From NCBI GenBank assembly GCA_032622095.1, contig CP136069.1:123618126-123682125 (forward strand): 64,000 nucleotides of DNA. Direction: 5' to 3'. Shown in pieces: positions 11,171 to 23,659 of this stretch (position 1 is the stretch's first letter; each line of letters begins with the position of its first letter). A program made the translations under genes and the position numbers. Source of the stretch: Siphonodentalium dalli. Its lineage: Eukaryota; Mollusca; Scaphopoda; Gadilida; Siphonodentaliidae. The notes under the pieces were generated by a model that worked only from the letters and a program-made list of their open reading frames with translations, did no database searches and was not told the origin of the DNA.

Positions 11171-12073
11171 TCAATCCAGTATCCAATGGAAATTACTTCC
11201 AACATCATCGTTACCAAACATCAACGTTTCATGAACATTTCTGCCGTGAAAGGTCCTGTTAACCATGGGGTAAACCGTTCTCACGTTGTCACATCTCATT
11301 ATTCTCACTTCGGGCTTAACGTTCGTAATATGGTTAATAGAATTGCTCGAGCACCACTCCATAAAGTAATATTTCTTCAAGCAAGACTCCACGTTGTGTT
11401 GACTAGGTAACATGACGTTTTCATATGGCCTCCTCCGCAACGGGAATACATCTCTGATTTTGTACTTTACGTTACTCCATTTTGGGCTCACGTCCCACAT
11501 GTGAGTTCTGTTTGTTGCAAAATACATGACGTGTATGAATGGCCAGAGGTTATCATCTAATCCGTCGACGACTTTTTCATAACTACCGTTGATGGGAATT
11601 GTCTTCCAGCCGAGGGTTTTCATGGCAAAAAGGAATCTTCACCTCTGTCGAAAGTCCATTATGAAATCGAGATCATCGTCCCATGGAATGAAACCATGAT
11701 GCCGATACGAACCTAGCAAGGTGCCCGCATACATCATGTAGGTGAACGAATTCGCCTCCATCGTTGACACAAAACGCTTTATCAGTTGCTCAAAGCGTAT
11801 CAAACTGGTTTGGTTTATTCTTGGTTCAAATGACGTCAACCAAGCTTCTTCGGGGGAACGTTTAACGGTCTCATGTATGATGTCTGAGGCTTTCTTCATG
11901 ATGTTTCCAAGTCTGCAATAACTGAAGGGTTGACGATCTATCGAAAATTCCGTCTCAAAGGTGAGATTCGCTCGGTTTGCAAGATTATTATATAGGATGA
12001 TAACACAGACGAGGGTCATCAGAATCGCAAATGAAATCCACCGACAGAAGAACCTGCCTACGTTTGGCGACAT
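11171..12073 (-). pseudogene. LicD/fukutin-type transferase, copy 1, one nonsense codon
   Basis: Intronless relative of the 300-codon gene at 57316-58218, nested antisense in intron 3 of the lectin gene. The two are colinear and nearly identical along 903 bp, with the N-terminal membrane anchor, the GTLLGSYRHHGFIPWDDDLD core and the same stop. In copy 1 codon 145 is TGA (complement of 11639-11641) where copy 2 has CGA, a change expected from CpG decay. Translation would stop at 144 residues, just after the DDD metal-binding motif, so the product lacks the C-terminal half. No other break is seen, so the lesion is probably young or, less likely, a read-through or assembly base error. The 24-bp minisatellite at 10948-11130 lies just beyond its 3' end. 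Confidence 0.85.
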
Positions 12074-12178
12074 TGTTGACCGTTCTGCTCAAAGACCAAT
12101 CATCTGAAAATATGGAAATATAAGCTGAGACACCAAACAGTCGAATAGATAATACAAATGTAGAAGGTTTCATATTAA

Positions 12179-12652
12179 AGGTACCCAATCCGATCAGACG
12201 GTCCCCATATCATAAAGTTACAACAACAACAACAACAAAAAAATTTCTTCAAAATGCTCTTTAATTATCAGAATAGATTAATTGCAACAAAATAATGCTA
12301 ACCACTGTCAACTATGGTATAAAATTTCCCAAAACGTGTTATTTATCAACATTTTGTTCAACGAGAGTATGGCAGTATTAACACTTGAGTATAACGAAAT
12401 TTTGCCGTATTACCACTTGTTTTTAGAGTTATCCATGTTCATCCGCAATTTTGTCCGAGACAGTCCGTTTGACGACGTTTTTCTGGGCCACAAATAATTG
12501 CACATCTCGAGAAATATCAAACTTCACAAAACGATGTCTAATCACTCTGAGCTTTGATGGGTGGGTTCCTCGGACTCGAATCAAATATTTGTTTTACCCA
12601 CGAATCCAAAGAAACAGTAATATACAGGAGCGTTAATTCAGATAATACATCT
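12179..12652 (-). mobile_element. TTAA MITE, family 1, shared by both duplication copies
   Basis: Left end AGGTACCCAATCCGATCAG, right end degenerate (ATAATACATCT), with TTAA on both sides. Its partner at 58322-58792 has the same junctions, so it predates the segmental duplication. It starts about 105 bp upstream of the LicD start codon and so could carry part of that gene's 5' region. Confidence 0.7.
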
Positions 12653-15600
12653 TTAATTGGTGGATTTGTTAAGATAATAAGTTCAACAAACGGCCTCTTT
12701 TATGTATGGCGCTTTGGTGAAAGTGTGATCTGAACATTTCCTTAGGTAACTTCTCGTCAATGAGTATTTAGTAAAGATTGGATATGTAGGCCTACATATA
12801 CATGTATATAAAGACTGGATATGTAGGCCTGTATATATATATCCATGTTACCACGTTCCATAATCGTAAGGTTAAGAATATATTCCAGGTAATATAAGTT
12901 CAACCATAATAAAGTTATATGAAAATTTCTAAAAGGCATTACACGTGCAGGCTATCTGCGAGTATTCTATATGCACACAAAATGCAAAGGTCTTATCTCA
13001 GATATCTCAGATAGCGCTGACCTTTGAATTGGGGTCTGGGGAAGCGACCAATGTGGATCGATGTAAGTTCTGGGGAAGCGACCAATGTGGATCGGTGTAA
13101 GGGTTTCGGTGCATTTCCCTGTACCAACTCCCTCGTTTGACCAAAAACGGCCAAGGGACTGAGTAATATCATGGTCTTGTTCGGTCCTCCAAAGCTCAAA
13201 GTGGCGACAATATGTTGGATCGGAGTTTCAGAATATTTCCTTGATGGGGCCACCATATAATTAACCATCTTTATTTTAACAAAATAGTTTCTTTGCGCCC
13301 TACCGTATACCTGTTGTATTTGTTGGAAATACAAATGGTCAAATATTGAATAATTATTCGTCTTACTGTAGGGCCTGGAACATTGGGGCGTTATTAATCA
13401 TTCGTCACTATAAGTTCGTCCAAATTAAAAACTCGTTTTAATGATCAGAACTTTTAGCTCATTGCAAAATACGTGTATATAGTGTGCCTATTAATTGTTA
13501 CGCGCATCGCGTAATGTGCAAATGTACAAATTCTTGTTTCGCATGGGCGCTGCCATAGCGCTGGGGGTTCTATTTATAGAATGTTAATTATTGGGACACA
13601 TTAAAAGTTGTAGTGCGACCCTGAGGGCGAGCTGTAGTGCGACCCCGAGACCGAGCCCGATAAAAGGTGTAGTTGAGAATTTCAATTTCGTTTATTGGCG
13701 TTTACATTATGTGAATAATGTTGATTTTTGGTTTGTGATAAGCTATGTCATTACAATCATGGGTATATAATATATGATCTTGAGCGCGTTACCATTTGTG
13801 ACTATGGTTTTCTTGTACCATACATGCCCCCCCCCCATCCAGGCTGCACGGAGGCGTATATATATACGCGTTTTTATCAGAACTTCGCAGATAAGTCGTG
13901 GGCGACTTTTCGTGTATATAATTAAGCAGCCTCCGCCGTGTTGCTGTTCTTGTAGAATCCTGTGAATTAGTTCCGCATACACAGATTAACGTTCAACGTT
14001 TGGTTGCCATATCAAAAAAATGTCAACATCGTTAGAATATTCAGAACTACCCTGGGGACACGAGCCTTAATTTTCTAGCAAATTACTAGCAAATGAGGAG
14101 AATTTCAAACAAGCTTCACTAAGGTATCTTATTTGTCCCAATGAGGGCCCGGGGATGTCAGAAAATCGATGACTTTGATGCCAGATTGGTAATTAGGTTA
14201 TGTAGATCGATTAACTCAAAACGAAGGGAACGTGTTGAATAAAAGGAATCGGTGTTATATAACACCGCCGATCGGAAATTGGGTTATCCATGCCGCATAA
14301 TATAGAAGATAGGAAAGCAAGTCGATAGGTCCATTAATTTGGTTATGCTTTCCTTTGATTGTCGATTGTTGTGAAGTTTTGGTTTGTTCCGCATGCAGAA
14401 ACTCGAATCGCTGATATGCAGGCAACTTCTCGGAGAAAGTAAGCCTCTACTATACGAATAACATCTTGCGCAAAAGTTGATTTCAAATTTCCGAATAGAA
14501 GGGATGCTGACGCTCTTTATTGTTTATCGTGTTGACTAAAACAATAATAAACACTCTTTACTATCCCAAGCCGGAGAATCCAAAGGCAAAGGCCCGTGTA
14601 ATCTTTGTGAGGCGGCAATGTCAATTACATATACTTCGGCACATTAACCTGAATTAACGATGCCGACAGATTTCTAATCAAGGAAAATTCCCAACTTTGG
14701 TCGAAATTTACGACAGTTCGAAAGGTCATGCATGAAACAACGGGAGTTGGAAATTTCATATCGAAAATCTTTGGTTGAAGTTGTTCACGCCAACTTTTAA
14801 TTTATCGGAACTTTTGCTTGCGGTCTTCCCCCAAATTACGTTACATCGCGCTGCGTTAATCGTTTCGATTGGACACTTATCTTGGGTGCTAATTAACGCC
14901 AACGGTGTATACTGTTGGGCAAATTTTAGAAATCTGTGGACCTATGGGGATTTTATAAATAGATAATTGGTTTTTCCGGTTATTTTGGGACGCGTTAAAG
15001 TTGTACTGCGACCCCGAGTCCCGTAAAAGCTGTATTTGGAATGTCCAAGTTCGTGAAAGTTCTATTGACTATGCCGATGATTTGAGAAGCTTTATTGCTT
15101 TAGGATATTGTAGAAAGACTAATCTGGCCGTGTCAAATTGAGCTATAGCGATGGGATATATCGCAGGACAACACATTTCGGGTTTTCGTGGGGTGTGTAT
15201 TCGACGGATGTCGTATAGTTGCAGTATGTAACTATTATGACCGCGTTAATTGCGTTCGATGTTTAGGTATGAACAATGGCTGGGCCATGCACACTTGAAT
15301 ATTTTATGGCGGGAACCCAATTTTTTATCCGCATTTAGAAGCTTTCTGGTTTGGTGAATGAAAAACCTGCAGTATAATAAGCCGTAGTATTTTGTAATAA
15401 TTTGAAGGATTAGTTGTTTTAACGGAATTCTGAGGCGGTGCATTCATGTAACCAATATATTTTATATTATAATTTATATTTATGGCTAATAATATGATCT
15501 TGGTGGCGTTACCATTTCTGACTATGATTTTCTTGTACATGTATTATATAGTAAGTTCTGATTGGCGCAGATCTCGTGGCTCGGGAAATAGAAGATCAGA

Positions 15601-16049
15601 CACACTATTTATATACGTGGGTCTGTAGTTAACCTAGATTGGAAAAACAATTGCTCCTAATTCCATCATATTTCCAACTGTATATATACATGTATGGGGT
15701 GTTCGGTTAGACATTTATAACAATTGATGCATACTCGGAGTACCGTGTTCTAACATATAGGGTGCGTAAGAATAACACTCACATAGTTGGACATTTCGGT
15801 ATATGTCTGGTTCTAGGCAGGATGCAGTTTGAATGTCGATGTTGTAGCCCGGTTTATTCCATAGAAAACATTATATATGTTCTGAACTCCACAAGAGTTT
15901 GTCACCTGAAAGTACAGAAATTTAAAGTGAAAATATATTTTATTACAGCGCTTACATAATTTCAAAAGGACTGGATAAAATTAGTTTATTATTTTGTTGC
16001 TGTTGTTGATAAGGCTATTTATGCCTTCTATAATAATAATAATAATAAT

Positions 16050-17937
16050 TCTTGAGAGTTTACGCATATATAGAGCTAACCCAATACTGATACAATTCCT
16101 GGAGAATGCCATGAAAAAATGGAAAGTAACCATGCAGTTAGTATGCAGAGATGATATTCATATAAAGAGTGGAATTTTTCAGGGTGACTCTTTGTCCCCT
16201 CTCTTGTTTTGTCTGAGCCTTTTTCCACTTAGCACAGAACTGAACAGATCTGATACAGGCTACAATGTGAAGATCTCCAATGACAATCTTGACATCACAC
16301 ATCTTTTGTATATGTATGATATTAAGTTGTATGCGCACAATGAAGATCAGTTAGAAGAACAGTTGAACATCGTAAAATCATACAACGATGACATTGGGAT
16401 GGAATTTGGGTTAGAAAAGTGCGTAAAGGTTACATTTGTGAAGGGAAAAATAAAGAAAACCGGCAACATAGAATTAGAAACAGGGGGTATGATAAAAGAA
16501 TTGGATCAATCTAGAGTGTACAAATATTTAGGTGTTGAAGAAAATGATGGAATTGAACAGAGCAGAATGAAAAGTAAGATCATAGCAGAATATAAAAGAA
16601 GAATAAGACAAATATTAAGATCAGAGCTCCATGGGAAACATAAAATAATGGGAATCAATATCACTGCAGTCACTGTACTAACATATAGCTTTGGTGCGAT
16701 CAATTGGACAGAAACGGAACTAAAGCAGATTGATAGAAAGACAAGGAAGCTAATGGCCTCCATAATGGTAAAGCGGACGTAGAACGACTCTACCTCCCAA
16801 GAAGACAGGGTGGAGGAGGTCTTATTGAGATTGAATCTTCTTTCAAAACTGCAATAGTTGGGCTGGCTGAATATGTTAGACAGCGGAAAGATGCAAATAC
16901 AAAGTTTCTGGAGAAATATGAGAATACTAAAAACAGATTTTCATTGATGAAACAAGCGGCAGGGTTCAAAGATGAATATGAGGTAACGAGAGCAGACGAT
17001 CATACTAACAATACATGTGACAATGACAGAAAGACACTGAAAGATAAACTGAAAATAATAGAAACACGTAGAAACACCTTTGTTGAGAAACGAATGCATG
17101 GGCAGCATGCAAGAATGATGAAAGAAAACGGCCTCGATGAGATAGCGTCTTTTGGATGGCTTCAGTCGGCAGACTTGAAAGGTGAAACAGTAGCCCAAAT
17201 AATTGCCGCACAAGACCAGGCGATTACAACACGACATTACCAAAAATAAAATTATGAAGTTGAATGTAGATCCCACTTGTAGAGTTTGCCATAGGTACCC
17301 CGAAACCATCGAGCAAATTATATCAGCGTGCCCTGTACTAGCCCAAACAGAGTACATAGAGAGACACAATAGTGTTGGTCGCTACGTACACTGGTGTTTA
17401 TGCAAACATTACGGTATCCATACCTCTGACAAGTGGTACGAACACCAACCACAGAATGTAGTATCAAAAAATAACATCACCGTCATTTGGGACACACCAG
17501 TTCAAACGGATCGCACAATTCCAGCCAATAGGCCAGACATTATCGTCAAAGACAAGGACGAAGGGATCTGGCTATTGCTGGATGTGTCGGTCCCAAGTGA
17601 CTATAGGGTAATTAATAAGGAAACAGAGAAAATAAAGAAACATATTGACCTCCAAATTGAAGTAAGCAGAATGTGGGACCCGAGAACAAAGATAATTCCG
17701 ATAGTAATAAGAGCTACAGGTGCGGTCAGTAAAAATCTCTCTAAATGGCTGAAACACCTGCCAACAAACATTTCCATCCCTCTCATACAAAAAACCGCCC
17801 TGTTGCGAACATCTAGAATACTACGCAAGGTAACATCTATGCACACTGTCTAGAGAATGTTGCTACGACTGTGGTTCAGTCGCCAACATTTCACTAATAT
17901 TCCTCTTCATGAGTGATTTCGTAAAGAAAACAACACC
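16050..17937 (+). mobile_element. R4/Dong-like LINE with restriction-like endonuclease, 5' truncated
   Basis: Non-LTR retrotransposon fragment. Frame 1 (to 16782) has late reverse-transcriptase motifs QGDSLSPLLFCLSL and LLYMYDIKLYA, the latter the YMDD box with its first Asp changed to Tyr, so polymerase activity is not expected. Frame 2 (about 16770-17249) continues the connecting region; frame 3 (17203-17853) has a zinc-knuckle-like CRVC with ISAC and a restriction-like endonuclease core RPDIIVKDKDEG then LLLDVSVPSD. The knuckle's usual His seems to be Gln (TIEQII). At least two frameshifts separate the parts. An RLE-type LINE lying inside a (TAA)n tract at both ends matches the Dong branch of the R4 clade, known for TAA targets. 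The tract in copy 2 (62340-62385) is uninterrupted, so this insertion is later than the duplication. Confidence 0.8.
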
Positions 17938-18298
17938 AATAATAATAATAATAATAATAATGAATAATAATAATAATAATAATAATAGAACTTTTTTGAC
18001 CTCGTGAACTTCGCAACATTTCAAATTTGCGATTACTCCCAATTACACGGCATCTTATGTGCGTAATTTAGCACAAATACACACTTTCCGATAAATGCAT
18101 TAGCATTGTGTATTAATTATTTGTATGATACAGTCATTTAAAATTGACGAAAAATCCCGCCACCGGATACGGGCGTTTAAAGTCCGCTATAGAAGAGTAC
18201 GACAACCTTACCTCGACGTAAACCAGTATAATCCCTACCGATTTCGCTAGCTGTTTTGCGTCGAATGAAACATTTTATTCAAGACTTTTGTTGGTTAA

Positions 18299-18689
18299 CC
18301 CTTTACCCAACATAAGGGCCCTGTGCCAATGCATTCTCTTATATATGCGAGTCGACCATAGGTCGCCTCGCATATATAAGAGAATGCATTGGCTTAACAC
18401 ATTAAAAATTATAAAATTGTTAAAGAATGTAAGAAAAAATGGTAAAAAGTGTTAAAAAAAATTTGTTTTAGGCCAATGCATTCTCTTATATATGCGAGGC
18501 GACCTATGGTCTACTCGCATATATAATAGAATGCATTGCCACAGGGCATAACTGTAACTATCACAATGTGGCCAAGGAGCCGGTTCCAATGATATCCATA
18601 TTTGTATGGTTCTATTGAGACAGACCGAAGATATTTTAGGCTGTTGAAGCTTTATTTGGCCGGTTTTGACCGTTTTGTTGGGTAAAGGG
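18299..18689. mobile_element. TTAA MITE, family 2, with paired hairpins
   Basis: Inverted ends CCCTTTACCCAACA and TGTTGGGTAAAGGG, flanked by TTAA at 18295-18298 and 18690-18693. Copy 2 has a single TTAA at the matching site (near 62614), a clean empty site. Inside are two near-perfect palindromes of about 68 bp (18326-18394 and 18474-18542), each with arms CCAATGCATTCTCTTATAT, and a related arm occurs alone near 47539. Confidence 0.8.
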
Positions 18690-18959
18690 TTAAAATTCAT
18701 TTTGATTTGAGGAAGTTGCCTACTTCCAAATGGATATAGACAGTTTAGTTTCTCAGAATGCAGAATGTATGTAACTGACAAAACATGTGAGATTTCCTTA
18801 CATTCTCTATACGTATATTAGAGACCTTTCGCAAAATCACTATTACGATTACGGATAAGATATATTGTCCTAGTAAGGTGGACACCATCACAAATTCACA
18901 ACTTACATACGATGGTTAATTGGTGAGACGGCATATACCCCACTACATCCAGCTGCACA

Positions 18960-19206
18960 TATATTTAATGGAAAAATTAATGTGTCTCGATCAGATCCCA
19001 TGTTCTTATCCGTGTGTTGTACACCATCAAGCCCACCATCCCATTCGCACATTATGTGCGAAAAGAATACGTTGTTATCACACCCATTATTGTTTTGTCT
19101 ACTTTGATCATTACACCAATGACATATCATGTACTGTGTAATTATAAATATGTCTCTTGTGTCACATACTGTGATTTGAGTGAATAAAACATTGAACTTG
19201 AACTTC
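18960..19206 (+). mobile_element. Possible LINE/SINE 3' tail
   Basis: Ends in GAATAAAACATTGAACTTGA, a polyadenylation-like signal followed by a short TTGAAC tandem, as at the 3' ends of RTE/CR1-like retroposons. The upstream 200 bp has no recognisable coding. The 5' limit is arbitrary. Confidence 0.3.
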
Positions 19207-22200
19207 GATACAGTTAGAGCGTCCCCAAGCAGGACCGGTGGCAAATTCTTGACACATCTGCTGATAAGCAAACTGCGTGTGGTATATTTCGTCTCACATA
19301 AGAACCCCAGTGTATAAAGTTCGAATCAGTGGTCGTATACTGGCAAGATATTCAGTGCAGCGGCCAAATTGAAAAAGTGCTCTAGTTTTCGAGATACCCC
19401 TACCCACGGTAGAACAAGTTGAAACCATCTTTTTTTGAAGGAGAAATGTATACTGTTGACGAAATTGATAGTGAAAAATAACGGAATTGGTGGTGGCTAT
19501 TGTCAAATCGACGATAAATGATACCAACAGTGACTTTTTCCAGAAATTTACGATTTTGGTAAAGCGAGCCCTGTGGCTATGTCATAACTTATTTGCCAAT
19601 AGTGTTGGGGTTAAAATTACTATATGATATCATATCTCTACCTGGTATGCAAAAAGTGTTGGTTAATTTAGATTTTCCTGCCATTTGGAGCCGAAACATT
19701 CTTTTTCACAAAAATATTATATTTCAAACATTATCGTTCAAATAAGTTCTGCTATAATGCCAAAATATTTATTTCGGCCAATTTGGCCGGTTACTTCATG
19801 TGAGTTTTTCATCTGACGTGTGTGTCGGAATAATGATATGGAGGATTTATGTAAATGTTAGCCCAAACTACATTTCCAAGTAACGATGGTTTTGTTGTTT
19901 ATTTTGAGGAATAATACCGCGTCAGATGAATTCAGCCCAAATATGTTAACAGTTGTCGTGTAAAACATTCGGCAGTAAGTTAGCGTTATTTAGTATTTGT
20001 GGATGTCCTTTAACATGGGGAAAATAGACTACTTCGCTTGAACGAGCATGTGAATTGTCGTATTTAATGTATAGCAACTTTATAATCAATAACAGAGGCA
20101 TTCTCTGTCAAATAAGGTCGCTCTATTTACGATACCAATTGGGGAACTTTGTGAATTAAATTACGCGTAAACTTAACCTGCTGCAAATAGAAAAGGTGTC
20201 GGAATCGGCGTACTCGCCTCAGGGCTAACTCGCCCCAATCGGCGAGTGCCAACTCGGAATAAAAGGCCAACTCGGAATAAAAGATGCATACGGGGTGTTA
20301 TATGGCGTTTGGTCCGTTGTTTCTCAATGAATATTATTGAAATTTGGTGTATATGTCCGGGCTGTGACATGGAATACAACAACGTTTGAATTGTTTTTAA
20401 ATTTACAAATTTGTTGATTTTATTCATTTTGTTTTCGTTCTGAAACACACTATAAAGTGTATATAATATAATAACGAACACGAGACATACATAATTTATA
20501 AACTGTTAACAAAAGATATCAAATTCAATACATGACAAAGATGACTCAGTGGAGTTTATAAAGTGAACATAAAAACATTGAGGTAAGAATCTTTTTAAGG
20601 AATGCAACTTTATTTAATGATAATAAACACATAAATTAAAATAACAAACATGAGACATACATGATTTATAAACTGTTAACAAAAGATATCAAACTCAATA
20701 CATGACAAAGATGACTCAGTGAAGTTTATAAAGTGAACATAAAAATATTAAGGTAAAAATCTTTTTAAGCATTACTAAACCGTTTAGCACAGTCCACTTC
20801 ACTCATCCGATCATCACTAAACTTCATATTTATCTTGATATTGATCTATCAGATGAGAGCTATCAAATATTTTTTTAATTTTATAGGAAAAAATGGTCGC
20901 CAGCGGCCATATTGCATTTACGTTATATGTTATCGCGTCATGTCGATATCTAGTATTAGTTAGAAATTTCACCTTTCCAGATTCATAATTGCTCCATTGA
21001 CTGTAACAGATGGAATTATTCCCCTCTTCGGATAGAGTGTCACTGAAACTTTATTTTGTCAGACTGCCTGTATAGTCACTGATTATATATGGCAATAATC
21101 TGTAATAAGATGTAGCACTATTTTATTTTATATTTACATGCAGTGCTGTTTTTATACAACAATTCTAATCCCCCCTAGATCATCATGTGATCGACCATAC
21201 ATCGCGCGAGGACCTGGTTGAATTAAGGGGGGTTTTATGGATAACTTCTGTCCTCAAGCTAGATTATACTTATGACATTTAATGGCATGTTTCTAACATG
21301 GAGGGTTAGATATGCTTGAGACACCACCACTCTTCAATTCACACCAAGTTATCAGCTGTCATATTCGGATATTAGAACCCATAGCCATGATATATGGTTT
21401 ATTTTGTGTATACTAGTAATATTGTTATTTTCAGTACCTTTATATACCAGTACTGTGTATAACAATGCATATACATTAATCCATGTATACATGTATATTG
21501 ATTCAACGGATTCAGTGGTTTTGTCCATGAGTCTATCAAATATGCGGGGAAAACATGGCCACAAGCAGTACACCCTGTTAAATTTCGAATTTGAATCAAT
21601 TGGCGCACCCTGCAGCCAGCTTTTATTGGAGAACTTTTTCTCATGTGGATAGTTTGGGTCACCGCTAGATGTGAGCCATGTTTTGTTCTCAAGCTGTCCT
21701 TGTGAAGACATCACTGCCAGCGGTGATCTGGAATTTTACTATTTTTATGGCTAAATAATTTGGTTGATCCTACAGACGACACCCCTTGTCCGATCGTCAC
21801 CAGATTCCACAATGATCTTCTGGATAACCAGGGTGAGAGTAATCTAATTTTCCCGAATTTCGTTAAAAAACATTACCACAGGCAGCAATTTGGTATCTTA
21901 CTGTTTGATCCTCTTTTGCGTGACTGAATTGTTTAGCAACTGTACAGTCATATCCCTCATCTGATAGTCACCACACTTTATATTGATCTTCGGGCTGACA
22001 ACTAGATGGGAGCTATCGAATGCTTTGAATTTGTTTGGAAAACATTGTCGCCAGCAGTCATCTTCTATTTTGGTTTTTATATACATGTATATCTCTTCAT
22101 GCGGATAGCCAGTATTACGTAGGTACTTCAACTTCCGGCATTCCTGTCATCATTTGAAATATAAAAATTTACCTGATACCATGCACCCTTCAAAATTAGT

Positions 22201-22317
22201 TTCGTCGTATCTATTTTAATGACCCGTATGGTAATATTGATACAGATATATTTGTCAAACATTTCTTTGTACAATATACAGGTATTTAGTTTGTAACTAA
22301 ATCTAGAAATATATAAT
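19207..22317. other. Intronic repeats without genes
   Basis: 19300-19545 recurs inverted at 28535-28690 (ATAACGGAATTGGTGGTGGC). At 20840-22130 are dispersed degenerate repeats with GGTCGCCAGCGGCCAT-like boxes, also at 8160 and 43680-43905. No coding seen. Confidence 0.45.
20471..20768. repeat. Direct repeat of about 128 bp, two units
   Basis: 20471-20598 and 20641-20768 share GAGACATACAT, TTATAAACTGTTAACAAAAG and CATGACAAAGATGACTCAGT. The offset is 170 bp. No LTR character or coding between. Confidence 0.6.
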
Positions 22318-22981
22318 AGTGGCTGGTGGACCCTACTTCGTCCGGGATGTTCCCCTCTGATTTTCGGAGAATTGCGCGATTTAACCTTGAATTGACCATT
22401 TTAAAGGTGAACGTCATGTCGGGTCACGATTTGACCCGCCCAAAACACTCCCCGGACAAAAGTCACGACAAAAGTACCCGTCGAAATCCGCCCGGCTTTA
22501 CCCGATTTGACCTTGAATTGACAATTTTGAATGTCAAGATCAGGTCAGGGTCATAAATTTGACCCACCCGAAACACTCCTGGGACAAAAGTAACAGTAGG
22601 TATTATATTTCGTTGAAATACTTCGTTTTACCAGATTTGACCTTGAATTGATCTTTTTGAATGTCAAAGTCAGGTCGGGATCAAGATTTGACCCGTCCAA
22701 ATAGTCCAGAAACATGCCTACATCAGCACGTTCGAGAACATGGTCCCACGTGAAATTGGACCCGTCCATATTGCTCCCGGGATCGAAGTAGTCCTACACA
22801 CAATTTTTTAGTCGGATCGGTCAAGGTCCAGAAACATGCCTATGAGCGAGGTCAAGTTGACACGTTAAATACCAAATCCGAGTCGGATCAGTCGAGCAGT
22901 GTTAGAGTCTATAACACATACACACATGCATTCATGCATACACACATACATACAGACAGGTGTTCCAAAATGTATAATCGA
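22318..22981 (-). mobile_element. Diverged Helitron, minus strand
   Basis: On the minus strand it begins at 22981 with TCGATTATACATTTTGGAAC followed by CTGTCTGTATG, like other copies (TC start, then AGAACGTCTGTCTG). It ends near 22318 with a degenerate CCCGGACGAAGTAGGG stem. Internally it repeats units with TTGACCTTGAATTGA. The 3' CTAG is not preserved, so this is an old copy. A 340-bp repeat adjoins its 5' end (22982-23325), the same neighbour that precedes the plus-strand Helitron at 27344. Confidence 0.6.
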
Positions 22982-23325
22982 TAGCTACAACAATTATATG
23001 GTAGATAGTTCACGGCCGACCTGATGCATGCATCTTAGTTTTCTTGTTCCATATGGTGTAGCAGTTATCTGACAAGCATATGTAGAAAGAAGTTAACAGA
23101 AATTTAGAACGGTTTGCGAAATAACGGATTTTAGCCACCCCTCCCCCAAACACGTTTTTGGTCGAAATATTACATATTTTTGTTAAGAACTTTACCAAAT
23201 TTCCAAATTGATCATACTGGGAACCAACAAAACTCGTTTGCTGAAAATTGAGCCCGGGGACATAACTTAAGTGATTAAAGACGTGTTCGGGCTTCCAGAC
23301 CCCAAATTACAACAACAACACATTT
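22982..23325 (-). repeat. Repeat R, inverted copy
   Basis: Contains GAAAGAAGTTAACAGAAATT, CACCCCTCCCCCAAACACGT and CAACAACAACACA, the reverse complement of 28110-28380. It joins the 5' end of the minus-strand Helitron at 22981, giving a composite of about 1 kb in the opposite orientation to 27046-28046. Confidence 0.55.
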
Positions 23326-23389
23326 TATTTACTATTACCACAGTAAGTGTTGCATATATCACAACTACTCAATTCTAGCTTAAGATTGA

Positions 23390-23655
23390 AATGTAGTTAG
23401 TTTGAGCCATGACCTAGTGAGTAATCACATTAAAACGTCCCCTCTATGTCATTGTGGCAACACAGAAACAGCACCTCATTACTTATTGGAATGTCCTGAA
23501 TACAATGGTCCTAGGACTGAACTTCTATACGCCATACCGAATGTTATTTGACCAGAATTACTCTTCTGCGAGGAACAGGAACTCAGTCATCGTGAAAACA
23601 TTAAAATATTTGAAGCGGTTCAAACATTTATCTCGAAAACAAAGCGATTAACATA
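23390..23655 (+). mobile_element. LINE ORF2 C-terminal fragment
   Basis: Read from about 23405, the plus strand gives SHDLVSNHIKTSPLCHCGNT, ETAPHYLLECPEYNGPRTEL and, past a stop near 23548, further residues ending FISKTKRL. C-x-C-G then H-x4-C is the knuckle at the end of CR1/Jockey-type LINE reverse transcriptases. Only the last part remains; the rest is 5' truncated. It lies just downstream of the minus-strand Helitron composite at 22318-23325. Confidence 0.55.
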
Positions 23656-23659
23656 CGCT

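Larger units (their letters stand above)
6950..18795. repeat. Segmental duplication, copy 1
   Basis: Colinear with 51880-62715 apart from insertions, expanded repeats and one block reordering: foldback and Helitron 3' part, lectin exons 2 and 3, AT minisatellite, 24-bp minisatellite, LicD, MITE at 12179, and about 5.5 kb of non-coding sequence to 18780. It resumes at about 37450 (match to 63840 onward). Within it, 12660-13800 and 13820-16000 are non-coding and AT-rich; I see no gene there. Confidence 0.85.

Noticed and set aside
20471-20768. 128-bp direct repeat as LTRs
   Set aside because: Only 42 bp lie between the units, with no polymerase or primer-binding sequence.
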